DNA of 64,000 nucleotides, from contig NZ_CP124681.1 of the NCBI RefSeq assembly GCF_029961765.1, positions 2,790,001 through 2,854,000 of the forward strand, in the 5' to 3' direction. Below the pieces are notes generated by a model. It worked only from the letters and a program-made list of their open reading frames with translations. It searched no databases and had not been told where the DNA came from. Source of the stretch: Nocardioides sp. QY071 (GTDB lineage Bacteria > Actinomycetota > Actinomycetes > Propionibacteriales > Nocardioidaceae). The position numbers and the translations under genes were made by a program. This document shows, in pieces, positions 33,250 through 40,943 of the stretch (positions within the stretch are counted from its first letter, which is position 1; each line of letters starts with the position of its first letter).

Positions 33250-34143
33250 GTGGAGCTGAACGAGGTGCGGACGTTCGTGACGCTCTACGAGACCGGCTCG
33301 GTCACCGGCACCGCCGAGCGGCTCCACGTCACCCAGCCCACGGTGAGCTACACCCTCGCCAAGCTGCGACGACGCTTCGGCGACGACCTCTTCACCCGCT
33401 CCCGCACGGGCCTCGAGCCGAGCACCCAGGCCAGCGCGATGTATGGCCCCCTGCGGGAGGCCCTGCTGACGATCGAGCGCACCACGGGCGGCGCCGACAC
33501 CTTCGACCCGGCGACGACCGACCGCGTCTTCACCGCGCTGCTCTCGGAGTTCGGCGAGCTGTCCTTCCTACCCCTGCTGCTTCCCGAGCTGGCCCGGCAC
33601 GCGCCTCAGGCGAGGCTGCGGGTCGAGAGCCTCTCGGCCGAGGACGTCGTCGAGCAGCTGGTCCGCGGCCGCGTCGACCTCGCCCTGACCGGCGCCTTGA
33701 TCGACGACGAGCGGCTGGAGCGCCGTCCCTTCATGAGCGTCGGCTGGGCGATCATCGCCGCCGCCGACCACCCGCGGATAGGGCAGCCGGTGATCGAGGC
33801 CGAGCAGTTCGCGGCCGAGCGGTTCATCCACGTCCGCAGCCGTGCCGGGCATGACGGGCCCACCCGGCTCCTCGACCAGGTCGGCCTACGCGGCCAGGTC
33901 GAGCTCGAGCTGACCAGTTACTCCTCGGCGCCCTATGTGGTCGCCGCGACCGAGCTCATCTCCATCGTGCCGCGCCACATCGCCGAGGTGTTCGCCCGGC
34001 GCCACGACCTGCAGGTCGTCGAGCTGCCCTTCTACGTCACGCCGATCGACGTCGCCGCCTACGTCCGGCGCACCCCCGGAACGGCCCAGCAGTGGCTCGC
34101 CGATCTCGTCGTCGAGACGCTGTCGCAGCGGCGGCTCTCCTAG
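33250..34143 (+). CDS. LysR family transcriptional regulator of the aromatic operon
   Basis: 297 residues. The N-terminal winged HTH is VELNEVRTFVTLYETGSVTG, AERLHVTQPTVSYTLAKLRR; the remainder is the effector domain (FGELSFLPLLLPELARHAPQ, GRVDLALTGALI). GTG 33250 is chosen because AGGAGG lies just upstream, and the HTH begins there. Divergent from mdlC, so it should sense the pathway substrate. Its stop codon TAG is part of the left end of the 72-bp palindrome element, so the last codons may have been replaced by insertion. Confidence 0.93.
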   Translation: MELNEVRTFVTLYETGSVTGTAERLHVTQPTVSYTLAKLRRRFGDDLFTRSRTGLEPSTQASAMYGPLREALLTIERTTGGADTFDPATTDRVFTALLSEFGELSFLPLLLPELARHAPQARLRVESLSAEDVVEQLVRGRVDLALTGALIDDERLERRPFMSVGWAIIAAADHPRIGQPVIEAEQFAAERFIHVRSRAGHDGPTRLLDQVGLRGQVELELTSYSSAPYVVAATELISIVPRHIAEVFARRHDLQVVELPFYVTPIDVAAYVRRTPGTAQQWLADLVVETLSQRRLS

Positions 34144-34211
34144 GGCGTGTCTCCCAAGTCAGCGCCGTCGCGAGCCGTGCAGCAGGCGGGGACTTGGGAG
34201 ACACGCCCTAG
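34140..34211. mobile_element. 72-bp perfect inverted-repeat element (MITE-like) between convergent genes
   Basis: Arms at 34140-34160 and 34191-34211, 21 bp each with no mismatch (CTAG then GGGCGTGTCTCCCAAGT C), around a 30-bp centre. CTAG at both ends fits a YTAR target duplication as made by IS5-family transposases. Both flanking genes stop at TAG codons that are part of the terminal CTAG. It would also fold as a strong bidirectional terminator. Confidence 0.65.
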
Positions 34212-35023
34212 CGCCGAGCGGTGACGTAGCACGCGACAGCCGTCGCGGCGGCCACGTTGAGCGAGTCGACACCGTGCTCGATGGTGCGCGCCATCGGGAT
34301 GATCGCGCGCCGGTCGGCCGCCTGCTCCCAGCGTGCGGACAGCCCGTGGCCCTCGGAGCCGAGGACCAGCGCGACCTTGTCCCGGCCGGTCACCGCCTCC
34401 TCGATGGGCACGGCGTCCGCGGCCAGGGTCAGGGCGACGGTGGTGAAGCCGCGCTCGGTGAGATCCGGCAGGGCGTCGTACCAGTCCGGGAGCCGGGTCC
34501 AGGGCATCGCGAACACGGCGCCCATGGCGACCTTGATCGCGCGGCGGTAGAGCGGGTCCGCGCAGCGGGGCGCGAGCAGGACGGCATCGAAGCCGAGCGC
34601 GGCGCCGCTGCGCAGGATGGCGCCGACGTTGGTGTGGTCGACGAGGTCCTCGAGGACCAGGATCGTGCGCGCTCCGGCGAGGACCTCGTCGAGGCCCGGC
34701 AGCGGACGGCGCTCGAGCGAGGCCAGGGCGCCGCGGTGGACGTGGAAGCCGGTGACCTCCTCGGCCAGGTCCTCGGACAGCACGTAGCAGGGAGCGTCGG
34801 AGCGGTCGAGCACGTCGGCGAGGCCGTCGAGCCAGCGTGGCGCCATCAGGAAGGAGCGTGGTGCGTAGCCGGCCTCGACGGCTCGTCGTACGACCTTCTC
34901 CCCCTCGGCGAGGAACAACCCGTGCTCAGCCTCGAGGTGCTTGCGGAGCTCGACGTCGCGCAGGTCGCGGTAGTCGCCCAGCCGCGGGTCGGCGGGGTCG
35001 GTGATCTCGACGAGCTCGGCCAT
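34208..35023 (-). CDS. TrmH/SpoU family RNA 2'-O-methyltransferase
   Basis: 271 residues. N-terminal substrate domain (HLEAEHGLFLAEGEKVVRRA) then SPOUT knot: motif 1 VDHTNVGAILRSGAALGFD, motif 2 VALVLGSEGHGLS, motif 3 HGVDSLNVAAATAV, all intact. It methylates a ribose in tRNA or 23S rRNA. ATG 35023 is the conserved start; the stop TAG lies in the right end of the palindrome element. It follows cysG with 10 bp between, so they are one transcription unit. Confidence 0.92.
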   Translation of the reverse strand: MAELVEITDPADPRLGDYRDLRDVELRKHLEAEHGLFLAEGEKVVRRAVEAGYAPRSFLMAPRWLDGLADVLDRSDAPCYVLSEDLAEEVTGFHVHRGALASLERRPLPGLDEVLAGARTILVLEDLVDHTNVGAILRSGAALGFDAVLLAPRCADPLYRRAIKVAMGAVFAMPWTRLPDWYDALPDLTERGFTTVALTLAADAVPIEEAVTGRDKVALVLGSEGHGLSARWEQAADRRAIIPMARTIEHGVDSLNVAAATAVACYVTARR

Positions 35024-35033
35024 CGGGCTGCGC

Positions 35034-36266
35034 TCAGAAGGCGTCGGGGTGGGCCACGGCGACGACCTCACCGATCACGATGATCGCGGGCGGCTTGACG
35101 TCCTCCTCGGCCAGACGCGTGGCGAGGGTGCCGAGCGTGGCCAGGACGGTGCGCTGGGTGGGCATGGTGCCGTCGCAGATCACCGCGACCGGCGTGCCCT
35201 CCGGACGGCCGCCGGCGACGAGCGCCTTCGCGATGTGCGGGGCGTTCTCGACGCCCATCATCACGACCACGGTCCCCTGCATCTGCGCGAGCGCGCCGTA
35301 GCTCACCAGCGACTCGGGATGCCCCGGGGGGAGGTGGCCCGAGACGACGGTGAACTCGTGGGTGACACCGCGGTGGGTGACCGGGATTCCGGCGATGCCC
35401 GGGACCGAGACTGGCGAGGTGAGGCCGGGGATCACGGTGACGGGTACGCCGGCCGCCCGGCACGCGATGATCTCCTCGAAGCCGCGGCCGAAGACGAAGT
35501 TGTCGCCACCCTTGAACCGGACGACCCGCTTCCCGGCCTGCGCGCGCTCGACGATGATCCGGTTGATCTCCTCCTGCTGGGCCGAGCGGCCGCGCGGCAG
35601 CTTGGCGACGTCGACCAGCTCGACGTCGCTGGGCAGGTCGCCGAGCAGCTCGCGCGGCGCGAGCCGGTCGGCGACGACCACGTCGGCCGCCATCAGCGCC
35701 TTGCGCCCCGCGATGGAGATCAGCTCGGGGTCGCCCGGTCCCCCGCCCACCAGCGTGACGCCGGGCGTGCGCTCCGGCGTACCGGCGCGGTGGTGGGGCG
35801 CGGCGATGGTGCCGTCGCGCAGGCCGGCGACGATCTCGTCGCGCACCGAGGCGGAGCGCCGCGGGTCACGGTTGCCGACCACGGCCACGGTGATGCCGGC
35901 CTCACGACCGACCGCCGGCGTCCACGCCGTACCGAGCGTGGCGTCGTCGGAGCGGACGCAGAACACCCGCTGGGCCTCGCACAGCGCCGAGACGTGGTCG
36001 TTGACGGCCCGGTCGTCGGTGACCGCGATGACGTACCACGCGCCGTCCACGTCGGAGTCGGCGAACGCCCGCTCGTGCCAGGTGATCTCGCCCGAGCCGA
36101 CCAGACCCTCGATGGCCGGGGTGACCGACGGCGAGACGACGTGGACGTCGGCGCCGACGGCGATCAGCTGCGGCACCCGGCGTTGGGCCACATGACCCCC
36201 GCCGACGACGAGCACGCGGCGCCCGGCGAGGCGCAGACCGGAGGGGTACGGCGGGAAGTCGCTCAC
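35034..36266 (-). CDS. cysG: Siroheme synthase, fused precorrin-2 dehydrogenase and uroporphyrinogen-III methyltransferase
   Basis: 410 residues. The first 200 are the CysG N-domain (VLVVGGGHVAQRRVPQLIAV with the NAD site, then GNRDPRRSASVRDEI); the rest is the SAM methyltransferase with VGGGPGDPELISI, VVADRLAPRELL, RFKGGDNFVFGRG and GIAGIPVTHRG. It should make siroheme for sulfite or nitrite reductase. GTG 36266 is preferred because GGGAG lies ten bases upstream; the ATG three codons earlier sits almost on it. Divergent from the PEBP gene. Confidence 0.93.
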   Translation of the reverse strand: MSDFPPYPSGLRLAGRRVLVVGGGHVAQRRVPQLIAVGADVHVVSPSVTPAIEGLVGSGEITWHERAFADSDVDGAWYVIAVTDDRAVNDHVSALCEAQRVFCVRSDDATLGTAWTPAVGREAGITVAVVGNRDPRRSASVRDEIVAGLRDGTIAAPHHRAGTPERTPGVTLVGGGPGDPELISIAGRKALMAADVVVADRLAPRELLGDLPSDVELVDVAKLPRGRSAQQEEINRIIVERAQAGKRVVRFKGGDNFVFGRGFEEIIACRAAGVPVTVIPGLTSPVSVPGIAGIPVTHRGVTHEFTVVSGHLPPGHPESLVSYGALAQMQGTVVVMMGVENAPHIAKALVAGGRPEGTPVAVICDGTMPTQRTVLATLGTLATRLAEEDVKPPAIIVIGEVVAVAHPDAF

Positions 36267-36324
36267 GCCGACCATTCTCCCGGCATGCACCGGGGCGCCC
36301 CTGACACGGGACCAGTACCCGGAC

Positions 36325-36330
36325 TAACTT
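36325..36330 (+). promoter_or_regulatory. Leaderless -10 element of the PEBP gene
   Basis: TAACTT, seven bases before ATG 36338. Confidence 0.45.
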
Positions 36331-36337
36331 CGGTGAC

Positions 36338-36865
36338 ATGAGTCTCGATCGCCCGGTCACCCCGGACCCCTACCCCCTGCTCCCCGCCGCTGCGTCCTTC
36401 GCCGTGACGAGCGAGGACGTCACCGCCGGACAGCCGCTCAAGGCCGACCAGGTCTACGACGGCGGGAACACCTCGCCGCAGCTGAGCTGGGAGCCTGGCC
36501 CCGAGGGCACCCAGAGCTACGTCGTGACCTGCTTCGACCCGGATGCGCCCATCCCGAGCGGGTTCTGGCACTGGGTCGCCGTCGACATCCCGGCCGACGT
36601 GACCAGCCTCGACACCGGGGCAGGCGCGTCCGACGCCACCCTGCCCGAGGGCGCCTTCCACGTCCGCAACGACTTCGGCACGCTCGACTTCGCCGGCGCC
36701 GCACCGCCCCAGGGCGACCAGGTCCACCGGTACTTCTTCGTCGTCCACGCCGTCTCGCAGGCGCAGCTCGGCGTGGACAGCTCCGCCACGCCCGCCGTCG
36801 TCGGCTTCAACCTGGCGTTCAAGACGCTCGGCCGGGCGATCCTGCACGGGACCTACCAGCACTGA
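36338..36865 (+). CDS. YbhB/YbcL family PEBP-like protein
   Basis: 175 residues of the phosphatidylethanolamine-binding (Raf kinase inhibitor-like) fold. Marks are DGGNTSPQLSWEPGPEGTQS, CFDPDAPIPSGFWHWVAVDI with the DPDAP anion pocket, and HRYFFVVHAVS. No signal peptide, so cytosolic. Bacterial members have no clear role; ligand binding is inferred from the family. Confidence 0.93.
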   Translation: MSLDRPVTPDPYPLLPAAASFAVTSEDVTAGQPLKADQVYDGGNTSPQLSWEPGPEGTQSYVVTCFDPDAPIPSGFWHWVAVDIPADVTSLDTGAGASDATLPEGAFHVRNDFGTLDFAGAAPPQGDQVHRYFFVVHAVSQAQLGVDSSATPAVVGFNLAFKTLGRAILHGTYQH

Positions 36866-36874
36866 TCCGAGCGC

Positions 36875-36905
36875 GGGGACTCTCCGAGGGACGAGGAGAG
36901 TCCCC
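36875..36905 (+). terminator. Hairpin terminator after the PEBP gene
   Basis: GGGGACTCTCC and GGAGAGTCCCC, perfect 11-bp arms with a 9-base loop, ten bases past the stop. First of several stems in the 209-bp non-coding gap 36866-37074, which holds no gene. Confidence 0.7.
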
Positions 36906-36968
36906 GAAGAGCGAGGAGGTCGAGGAGCGTCGGCGAGCTCGCGCCGCGAAGCAAGCGAGGTCGCGACG

Positions 36969-37044
36969 CGTCACGAGACCAGGTGAGGTGCTGCCGGAAC
37001 TGTCCGTGGAGAGTTCCGGCAGCGCGGCCAGGCGTCTCGTGACG
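36969..37044. repeat. Nested inverted repeats between convergent genes
   Basis: Outer arms CGTCACGAGAC at 36969-36979 and its complement at 37034-37044 enclose an inner stem, GCTGCCGGAACT at 36990-37001 and its complement at 37012-37023 (12 bp, no mismatch). A third stem GGTTGC/GCAACC follows at 37044-37058. The gap can stop transcription from both sides; the CTCGTGACG type of arm looks like a dispersed genomic repeat. Confidence 0.7.
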
Positions 37045-37074
37045 GTTGCTGCGCAACCTCCTCGACGTCCGGGG

Positions 37075-38226
37075 TCACAGCCCCATCGACTTAGCGATGA
37101 TCAGCTTCATCACCTCGGACGTGCCGCCGTAGATCCGGGTGACCCGGGTGTCGGCGTAGAGCCGGGCGATGGGGTACTCGTTCATGTAGCCGTAGCCGCC
37201 GTGCAGCTGCAGGCAGCGGTCGATGACCCGGCCGGCGACCTCGGTGCAGAACAGCTTGGCGGAGGCGGCGTCCACGGCGGTCAGCTCGCCGAGGTCGTGG
37301 GCCTCGAGGGCCCGGTCGCACACGGCCTGGGCGGCGTCGACCTCGCTCTGGCAGGCGGCCAGCTCGAACTTGGTGTTCTGGAAGGAGGCCACCGTCGCAC
37401 CGAAGACCTTGCGCTCCTCGACGTAGGCCTGGGTGAACCGGATCGCGGCGGCGGCCTGGGCGTAGGCGCCGTACGCGATGCCGAGGCGCTCCTGAGGCAG
37501 GTTCTGGCCGAGGTAGGAGAAGCCCTCGTTCTCCTCACCGAGCAGGTCGGTGGCGGGGACCATCACGTCGGTGAACGACAGCTCGGCGGTGTCGGAGGTG
37601 CGCAGGCCGAGCTTGTCGAGCTTGCGCCCGACCGCCCAGCCCTCGGACTTCGTGTCGACGCAGAACAGGGAGATCCCGAAGCGGCGGTTGCTCTCCAGCG
37701 GCGGGGACGTGCGGGCACACACGATGACGCGGTCGGCGAGCACACCGCCGGTGATGAAGGTCTTCGCCCCGTTGAGGACGTAGTGGTCCCCGTCGCGCTT
37801 CGCGGTGGTCTGCATGCCGGCGAGGTCCGAGCCGGTGCCCGGCTCGGTCATCGCGATCGCCCACATCTCGGTGCCGGCGACGAAGCCCGGCATCCAGCGC
37901 TTGAGCTGCTCGGGGGTGCCGAGCTTGAGGAGGTACGGCAGGCACAGCTCCACGTGCACCCCGGACCCGCCGAGGTTCACGCCCGCCCGGGCGCACTCCT
38001 CGGTGAGGATCGCGGAGAACTTGAACGAGTGGATCCCGGCGCCGCCGTACTCCTCGGGGACCTCGATGCCGAAGACACCCAGGTCCCCGAGCTTGGTGTA
38101 GAGCTCGCGCGAGACCTGGCCCGCGTCGTACCACTCCTGGTAGTGGGGGACGACCTCCGTCTCCAGGAAGGCACGGATCGTCCGGCGGTAGTCCTCGTGG
38201 TCCTCGTTGAACACTGTGCGGCGCAT
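37075..38226 (-). CDS. Acyl-CoA dehydrogenase
   Basis: 383 residues, the standard length. FAD/substrate motif MWAIAMTEPGTGSDLAGMQ, second motif LGLRTSDTAELSFTDVMVP, and catalytic Glu in RIYGGTSEVMKLIIAKSM, the usual end. It looks like an active short- or medium-chain enzyme, unlike the FadE23/24 pair. The start ATG follows a weak -10 (CAGCAT) six bases upstream. It stands alone between the hairpin-rich gap and a small tandem repeat. Confidence 0.93.
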   Translation of the reverse strand: MRRTVFNEDHEDYRRTIRAFLETEVVPHYQEWYDAGQVSRELYTKLGDLGVFGIEVPEEYGGAGIHSFKFSAILTEECARAGVNLGGSGVHVELCLPYLLKLGTPEQLKRWMPGFVAGTEMWAIAMTEPGTGSDLAGMQTTAKRDGDHYVLNGAKTFITGGVLADRVIVCARTSPPLESNRRFGISLFCVDTKSEGWAVGRKLDKLGLRTSDTAELSFTDVMVPATDLLGEENEGFSYLGQNLPQERLGIAYGAYAQAAAAIRFTQAYVEERKVFGATVASFQNTKFELAACQSEVDAAQAVCDRALEAHDLGELTAVDAASAKLFCTEVAGRVIDRCLQLHGGYGYMNEYPIARLYADTRVTRIYGGTSEVMKLIIAKSMGL

Positions 38227-38257
38227 GCGCTCATGCTGCCACCGGCGTCAACGGGCC

Positions 38258-38296
38258 GGACCAGCGGACCGGACCAGCGGACCGGGTCAGCGGACC
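38258..38296. repeat. Three tandem copies of a 13-bp unit overlapping a stop codon
   Basis: GGACCAGCGGACC twice, then a copy with two changes. The third copy covers the stop codon of the FMN reductase gene. Confidence 0.75.
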
Positions 38297-38934
38297 GAGC
38301 TGCCGCCCGCCTCACGCAGGAGCTGCTCGAACGGCGTGGGCGCCGCGAGCTCGTCGTCGACGGTACGACGCCGCGGCGCCCTCTCCGGCGCGGAGCCGCC
38401 CCCGAGCAGCGCCGCCAGCTCGCCGGCCGCGCGCTCGACCCGCTTGTCCAGGGAGCCGTCGTCGGTGGCGCCGAAGTCCTCGCTCGCCGCGAACACCCCG
38501 GTGGGTACGACGACCGCCCGCAGGTAGGCGAGCAGCGGACGCAGCGCGTGGTCGAGGACCAGGCTGTGCCGGGCGGTGCCGGCGGTGGCCGCGATGACGA
38601 CGGGCTTCCCGTCGAGCATGCCGTTCTCCAGGACGTCGAAGAAGGTCTTGAAGAGCCCCGAGTACGACGCCGAGAACACCGGCGTCACGACGACCAGTCC
38701 GTCCGCGTGCCGCACGGCCTCGATGGCCTGCGCGAGCTCGCCGGTGGCGAAGCCGGTCAACAGGTGGTCGGCCAGCGCGTGGGCCAGCGGTCGGAGCTCG
38801 ACGTGCTGGACGTCGACCTCCCGGCCGCGTGCGCCCACGGCCCGCGCGACGGCGTCGCCGAGCTTGTCGGCGAGCAGCTTCGTCGACGACGGGACGGAGA
38901 GTCCCGCCGAGACGACGACGATCCTGGTGGTCAT
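38287..38934 (-). CDS. FMN reductase, CE1759 family
   Basis: 215-residue flavodoxin-fold NADPH-dependent FMN reductase: TRIVVVSAGLSVPSSTKLLA at the phosphate loop, LVVVTPVFSASYSGLFKTFF and GKPVVIAATAGTARHSL. It matches the CE1759 family, defined by its genetic link to the CE1758-type oxidoreductase. It should supply reduced flavin to its neighbour, with which it shares an ATGA. The C-terminal 40 residues are charged and beyond the fold. Confidence 0.9.
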   Translation of the reverse strand: MTTRIVVVSAGLSVPSSTKLLADKLGDAVARAVGARGREVDVQHVELRPLAHALADHLLTGFATGELAQAIEAVRHADGLVVVTPVFSASYSGLFKTFFDVLENGMLDGKPVVIAATAGTARHSLVLDHALRPLLAYLRAVVVPTGVFAASEDFGATDDGSLDKRVERAAGELAALLGGGSAPERAPRRRTVDDELAAPTPFEQLLREAGGSSVR

Positions 38935-40091
38935 GCCTGGACCTCCTCAGCCTCTTCGGCACGGTCGGTGGTGCCGGTCATGGTGTCCTTCGCGTGGACC
39001 GTGACGTCCTTCGCGCCGCCCGACGCCGCGACGAGCGAGGCGTGGGTCGGGGCGTCCGGGACGGTGTCGGGACGACCCTCCGCGAAGCCCCTGCGCATCT
39101 CGGGCAGGATCTCGCCGAGCAGGTCGAGCTGCTCGAGGACCGTCTTGAGCGGCAGCCCGGCGTGGTCGACCAGGAAGAGCTGGCGCTGGTAGTCGCCGGC
39201 GTACTCCCGGAACGACAGGGTCCGCTCCAGCACCTGCTGGGGCGAGCCGACGGTCAGCGGCGTGTGCTCGGTGAAGTCCTCGAGCGACGGGCCGTGGCCG
39301 TAGACCGGGGCGTTGTCGAAGTACGGGCGGAACTCGCGTACGGCGTCCTGGCTGCTCTTGCGCATGAAGAACTGCCCGCCGAGGCCGACGATCGCCTGCT
39401 CGGCCGTGCCGTGGCCGTAGTGCGCGAAGCGCTCGCGGTACAGCGCGACCATCTGCTCGGTGTGCGACTTCGGCCAGAAGATGTGGTTGTGGAAGAAGCC
39501 GTCACCGTAGTACGCCGCCTGCTCGGCGATCTCGGGGCTGCGGATCGAGCCGTGCCACACGAACGGCGCGACGCCGTCGAGCGGGCGCGGGGTCGAGGTG
39601 TAGCCCTGCAGCGGGGTCCGGAAGCGGCCCTCCCAGTCGACGTCGGACTCGGTCCACAGCCGGCGCAGCAGCGCGTAGTTCTCGATCGCCAGGTTGATGC
39701 CCTGCCGGATGTCCTTCCCGAACCAGGGGTAGACCGGGCCGGTGTTGCCGCGGCCCATCATCAGGTCGACGCGGCCGTCGGTGAGGTGCTGGATCTTGGC
39801 GTAGTCCTCGGCGATCAGCACCGGGTCGGTGGTCGTGATCAGCGTCGTGGCGGTCGACAGGATGATGTTCTCGGTCTGCGCGCCGATGTAGGCGAGCGTC
39901 GCGGTCGGGTTGGACGCGATGAACGGCGGGTTGTGGTGCTCTCCGGTCGCGAAGACGTCGAGGCCGATCTCCTCGGCCTTCTTCGCGATGGCGACGGTGG
40001 CCTTGATCCGCTCGTACTCCGACGGCGTCTGCCCGGTGGTCGGGTCCGTGGTGACGTCGCCGACGGTGAAGATGCCGATCTGCATGCCCAT
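38931..40091 (-). CDS. LLM-class flavin-dependent oxidoreductase, CE1758 family
   Basis: 386-residue luciferase-like monooxygenase: IGIFTVGDVTTDPTTGQTPS, FATGEHHNPPFIASNPTATL, then GRVDLMMGRGNTGPVYPWFG. These features and the following FMN reductase define the CE1758/CE1759 pair, whose substrate is unknown. The last 45 residues are a charged tail. ATG 40091 is about 50 bases after a promoter at 40149-40177 with a palindrome just downstream of the -10, so it is probably repressor controlled. Confidence 0.92.
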   Translation of the reverse strand: MGMQIGIFTVGDVTTDPTTGQTPSEYERIKATVAIAKKAEEIGLDVFATGEHHNPPFIASNPTATLAYIGAQTENIILSTATTLITTTDPVLIAEDYAKIQHLTDGRVDLMMGRGNTGPVYPWFGKDIRQGINLAIENYALLRRLWTESDVDWEGRFRTPLQGYTSTPRPLDGVAPFVWHGSIRSPEIAEQAAYYGDGFFHNHIFWPKSHTEQMVALYRERFAHYGHGTAEQAIVGLGGQFFMRKSSQDAVREFRPYFDNAPVYGHGPSLEDFTEHTPLTVGSPQQVLERTLSFREYAGDYQRQLFLVDHAGLPLKTVLEQLDLLGEILPEMRRGFAEGRPDTVPDAPTHASLVAASGGAKDVTVHAKDTMTGTTDRAEEAEEVQA

Positions 40092-40138
40092 GGTTTCGCG
40101 CTCCTGGTGGATGGTGGTCAGTCACCCGGCTCAACAGA

Positions 40139-40148
40139 TGACATGTCA
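40139..40148. promoter_or_regulatory. Palindromic operator of the CE1758/CE1759 operon
   Basis: TGACATGTCA, perfect 10-bp palindrome directly after the -10 hexamer, where a bound repressor would cover the transcript start. Confidence 0.45.
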
Positions 40149-40177
40149 ACTATATTCCATCCGGGCCCCGGCGTCAG
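40149..40177 (-). promoter_or_regulatory. Promoter of the CE1758/CE1759 operon
   Basis: On the minus strand CTGACG, 17 bases, TATAGT: a clear -35/-10 pair. The -35 overlaps the stop codon of the phosphatase gene. Confidence 0.6.
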
Positions 40178-40887
40178 CGCCGGGCCAGCACCAGCACCGC
40201 CCGGTCGTCGTCGCCGCGCTCGACCAGGTCCACGATCCGCTGTGCCGCGCCCTCCCAGCCGCCGAGGTACGACGTGCGGGCGGTCTCCTGCAGCCAGGCG
40301 ATCCCTTCGTCGATATCCGCCGAGCGCGACTCGACCACGCCGTCGGTGTAGAACATCAGCGCGTCCCCTGTCCCGAGGACGCCGACGCTCTCGACGATCT
40401 CCGGCAGCTCGCTGACACCGAGCGCGGTCCCGCGGGCGTTGTCGATGCGCCACTGCTGCTCGTTCGCCGACCAGACGAGGGCGGGCGGGTGCCCCGCGCT
40501 GCGGATCAGGTAGTGCCCGGTGGCCAGGTCGAGGTCGAGCTGGACCGCGGTCGCGATCGCCTCGTCCGAGGGCTGGCGCAGCAGGTAGGCGTTCGCGTCC
40601 AGCAGCAGCTCCTCGCCCGGTACCACCGGGATCAGGCTCTCCAGCGCCCCGGCGAACTGCAGGGCTGCCGGCACCGCCGCCTCGCCACCGCCGCACACGT
40701 CGACCAGGACCGTCCGCAGCCGCCCGGCAGCGACCTGCAGGTCGGCCACGATGAAGTCGCCGCCGTACGCGTGGCCGTGGGCGGCCAGCATCGCCGACTG
40801 GTGCCGCCAGCCGTCCGGGAGCGCGGGCATCCGGCCGCGGGCGAGCAACCGCTCGCGCAACCGGGCCCAGCTGACGCCCTCCTCCAT
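40174..40887 (-). CDS. SpoIIE/PP2C-type serine phosphatase
   Basis: 237 residues of the RsbU/SpoIIE phosphatase fold without sensor domains. Metal motifs: AYGGDFIVADLQVAAG (GGDF; the usual FYD becomes IVAD), LVDVCGGGEAA (for GDVSGHG), MFYTDGVVESR and GDDDRAVLVLARR. Key Asp residues remain but the GDVSGHG loop is divergent. Such enzymes dephosphorylate anti-sigma antagonists; none is encoded nearby. TACGCT lies seven bases before its ATG. Confidence 0.85.
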   Translation of the reverse strand: MEEGVSWARLRERLLARGRMPALPDGWRHQSAMLAAHGHAYGGDFIVADLQVAAGRLRTVLVDVCGGGEAAVPAALQFAGALESLIPVVPGEELLLDANAYLLRQPSDEAIATAVQLDLDLATGHYLIRSAGHPPALVWSANEQQWRIDNARGTALGVSELPEIVESVGVLGTGDALMFYTDGVVESRSADIDEGIAWLQETARTSYLGGWEGAAQRIVDLVERGDDDRAVLVLARR

Positions 40888-40894
40888 TCGGCAC

Positions 40895-40900
40895 AGCGTA
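40895..40900 (-). promoter_or_regulatory. Leaderless -10 element of the phosphatase gene
   Basis: TACGCT on the minus strand, seven bases before ATG 40887. Confidence 0.5.
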
Positions 40901-40931
40901 GGAGACGGACCCCCGCCGTCGACCTCTTCCC

Positions 40932-40937
40932 TAGACT
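40932..40937 (+). promoter_or_regulatory. Leaderless -10 element of the 40944 hydrolase gene
   Basis: TAGACT, six bases before GTG 40944; it shares a 56-bp gap with the divergent phosphatase gene. Confidence 0.55.
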
Positions 40938-40943
40938 TTCGCC

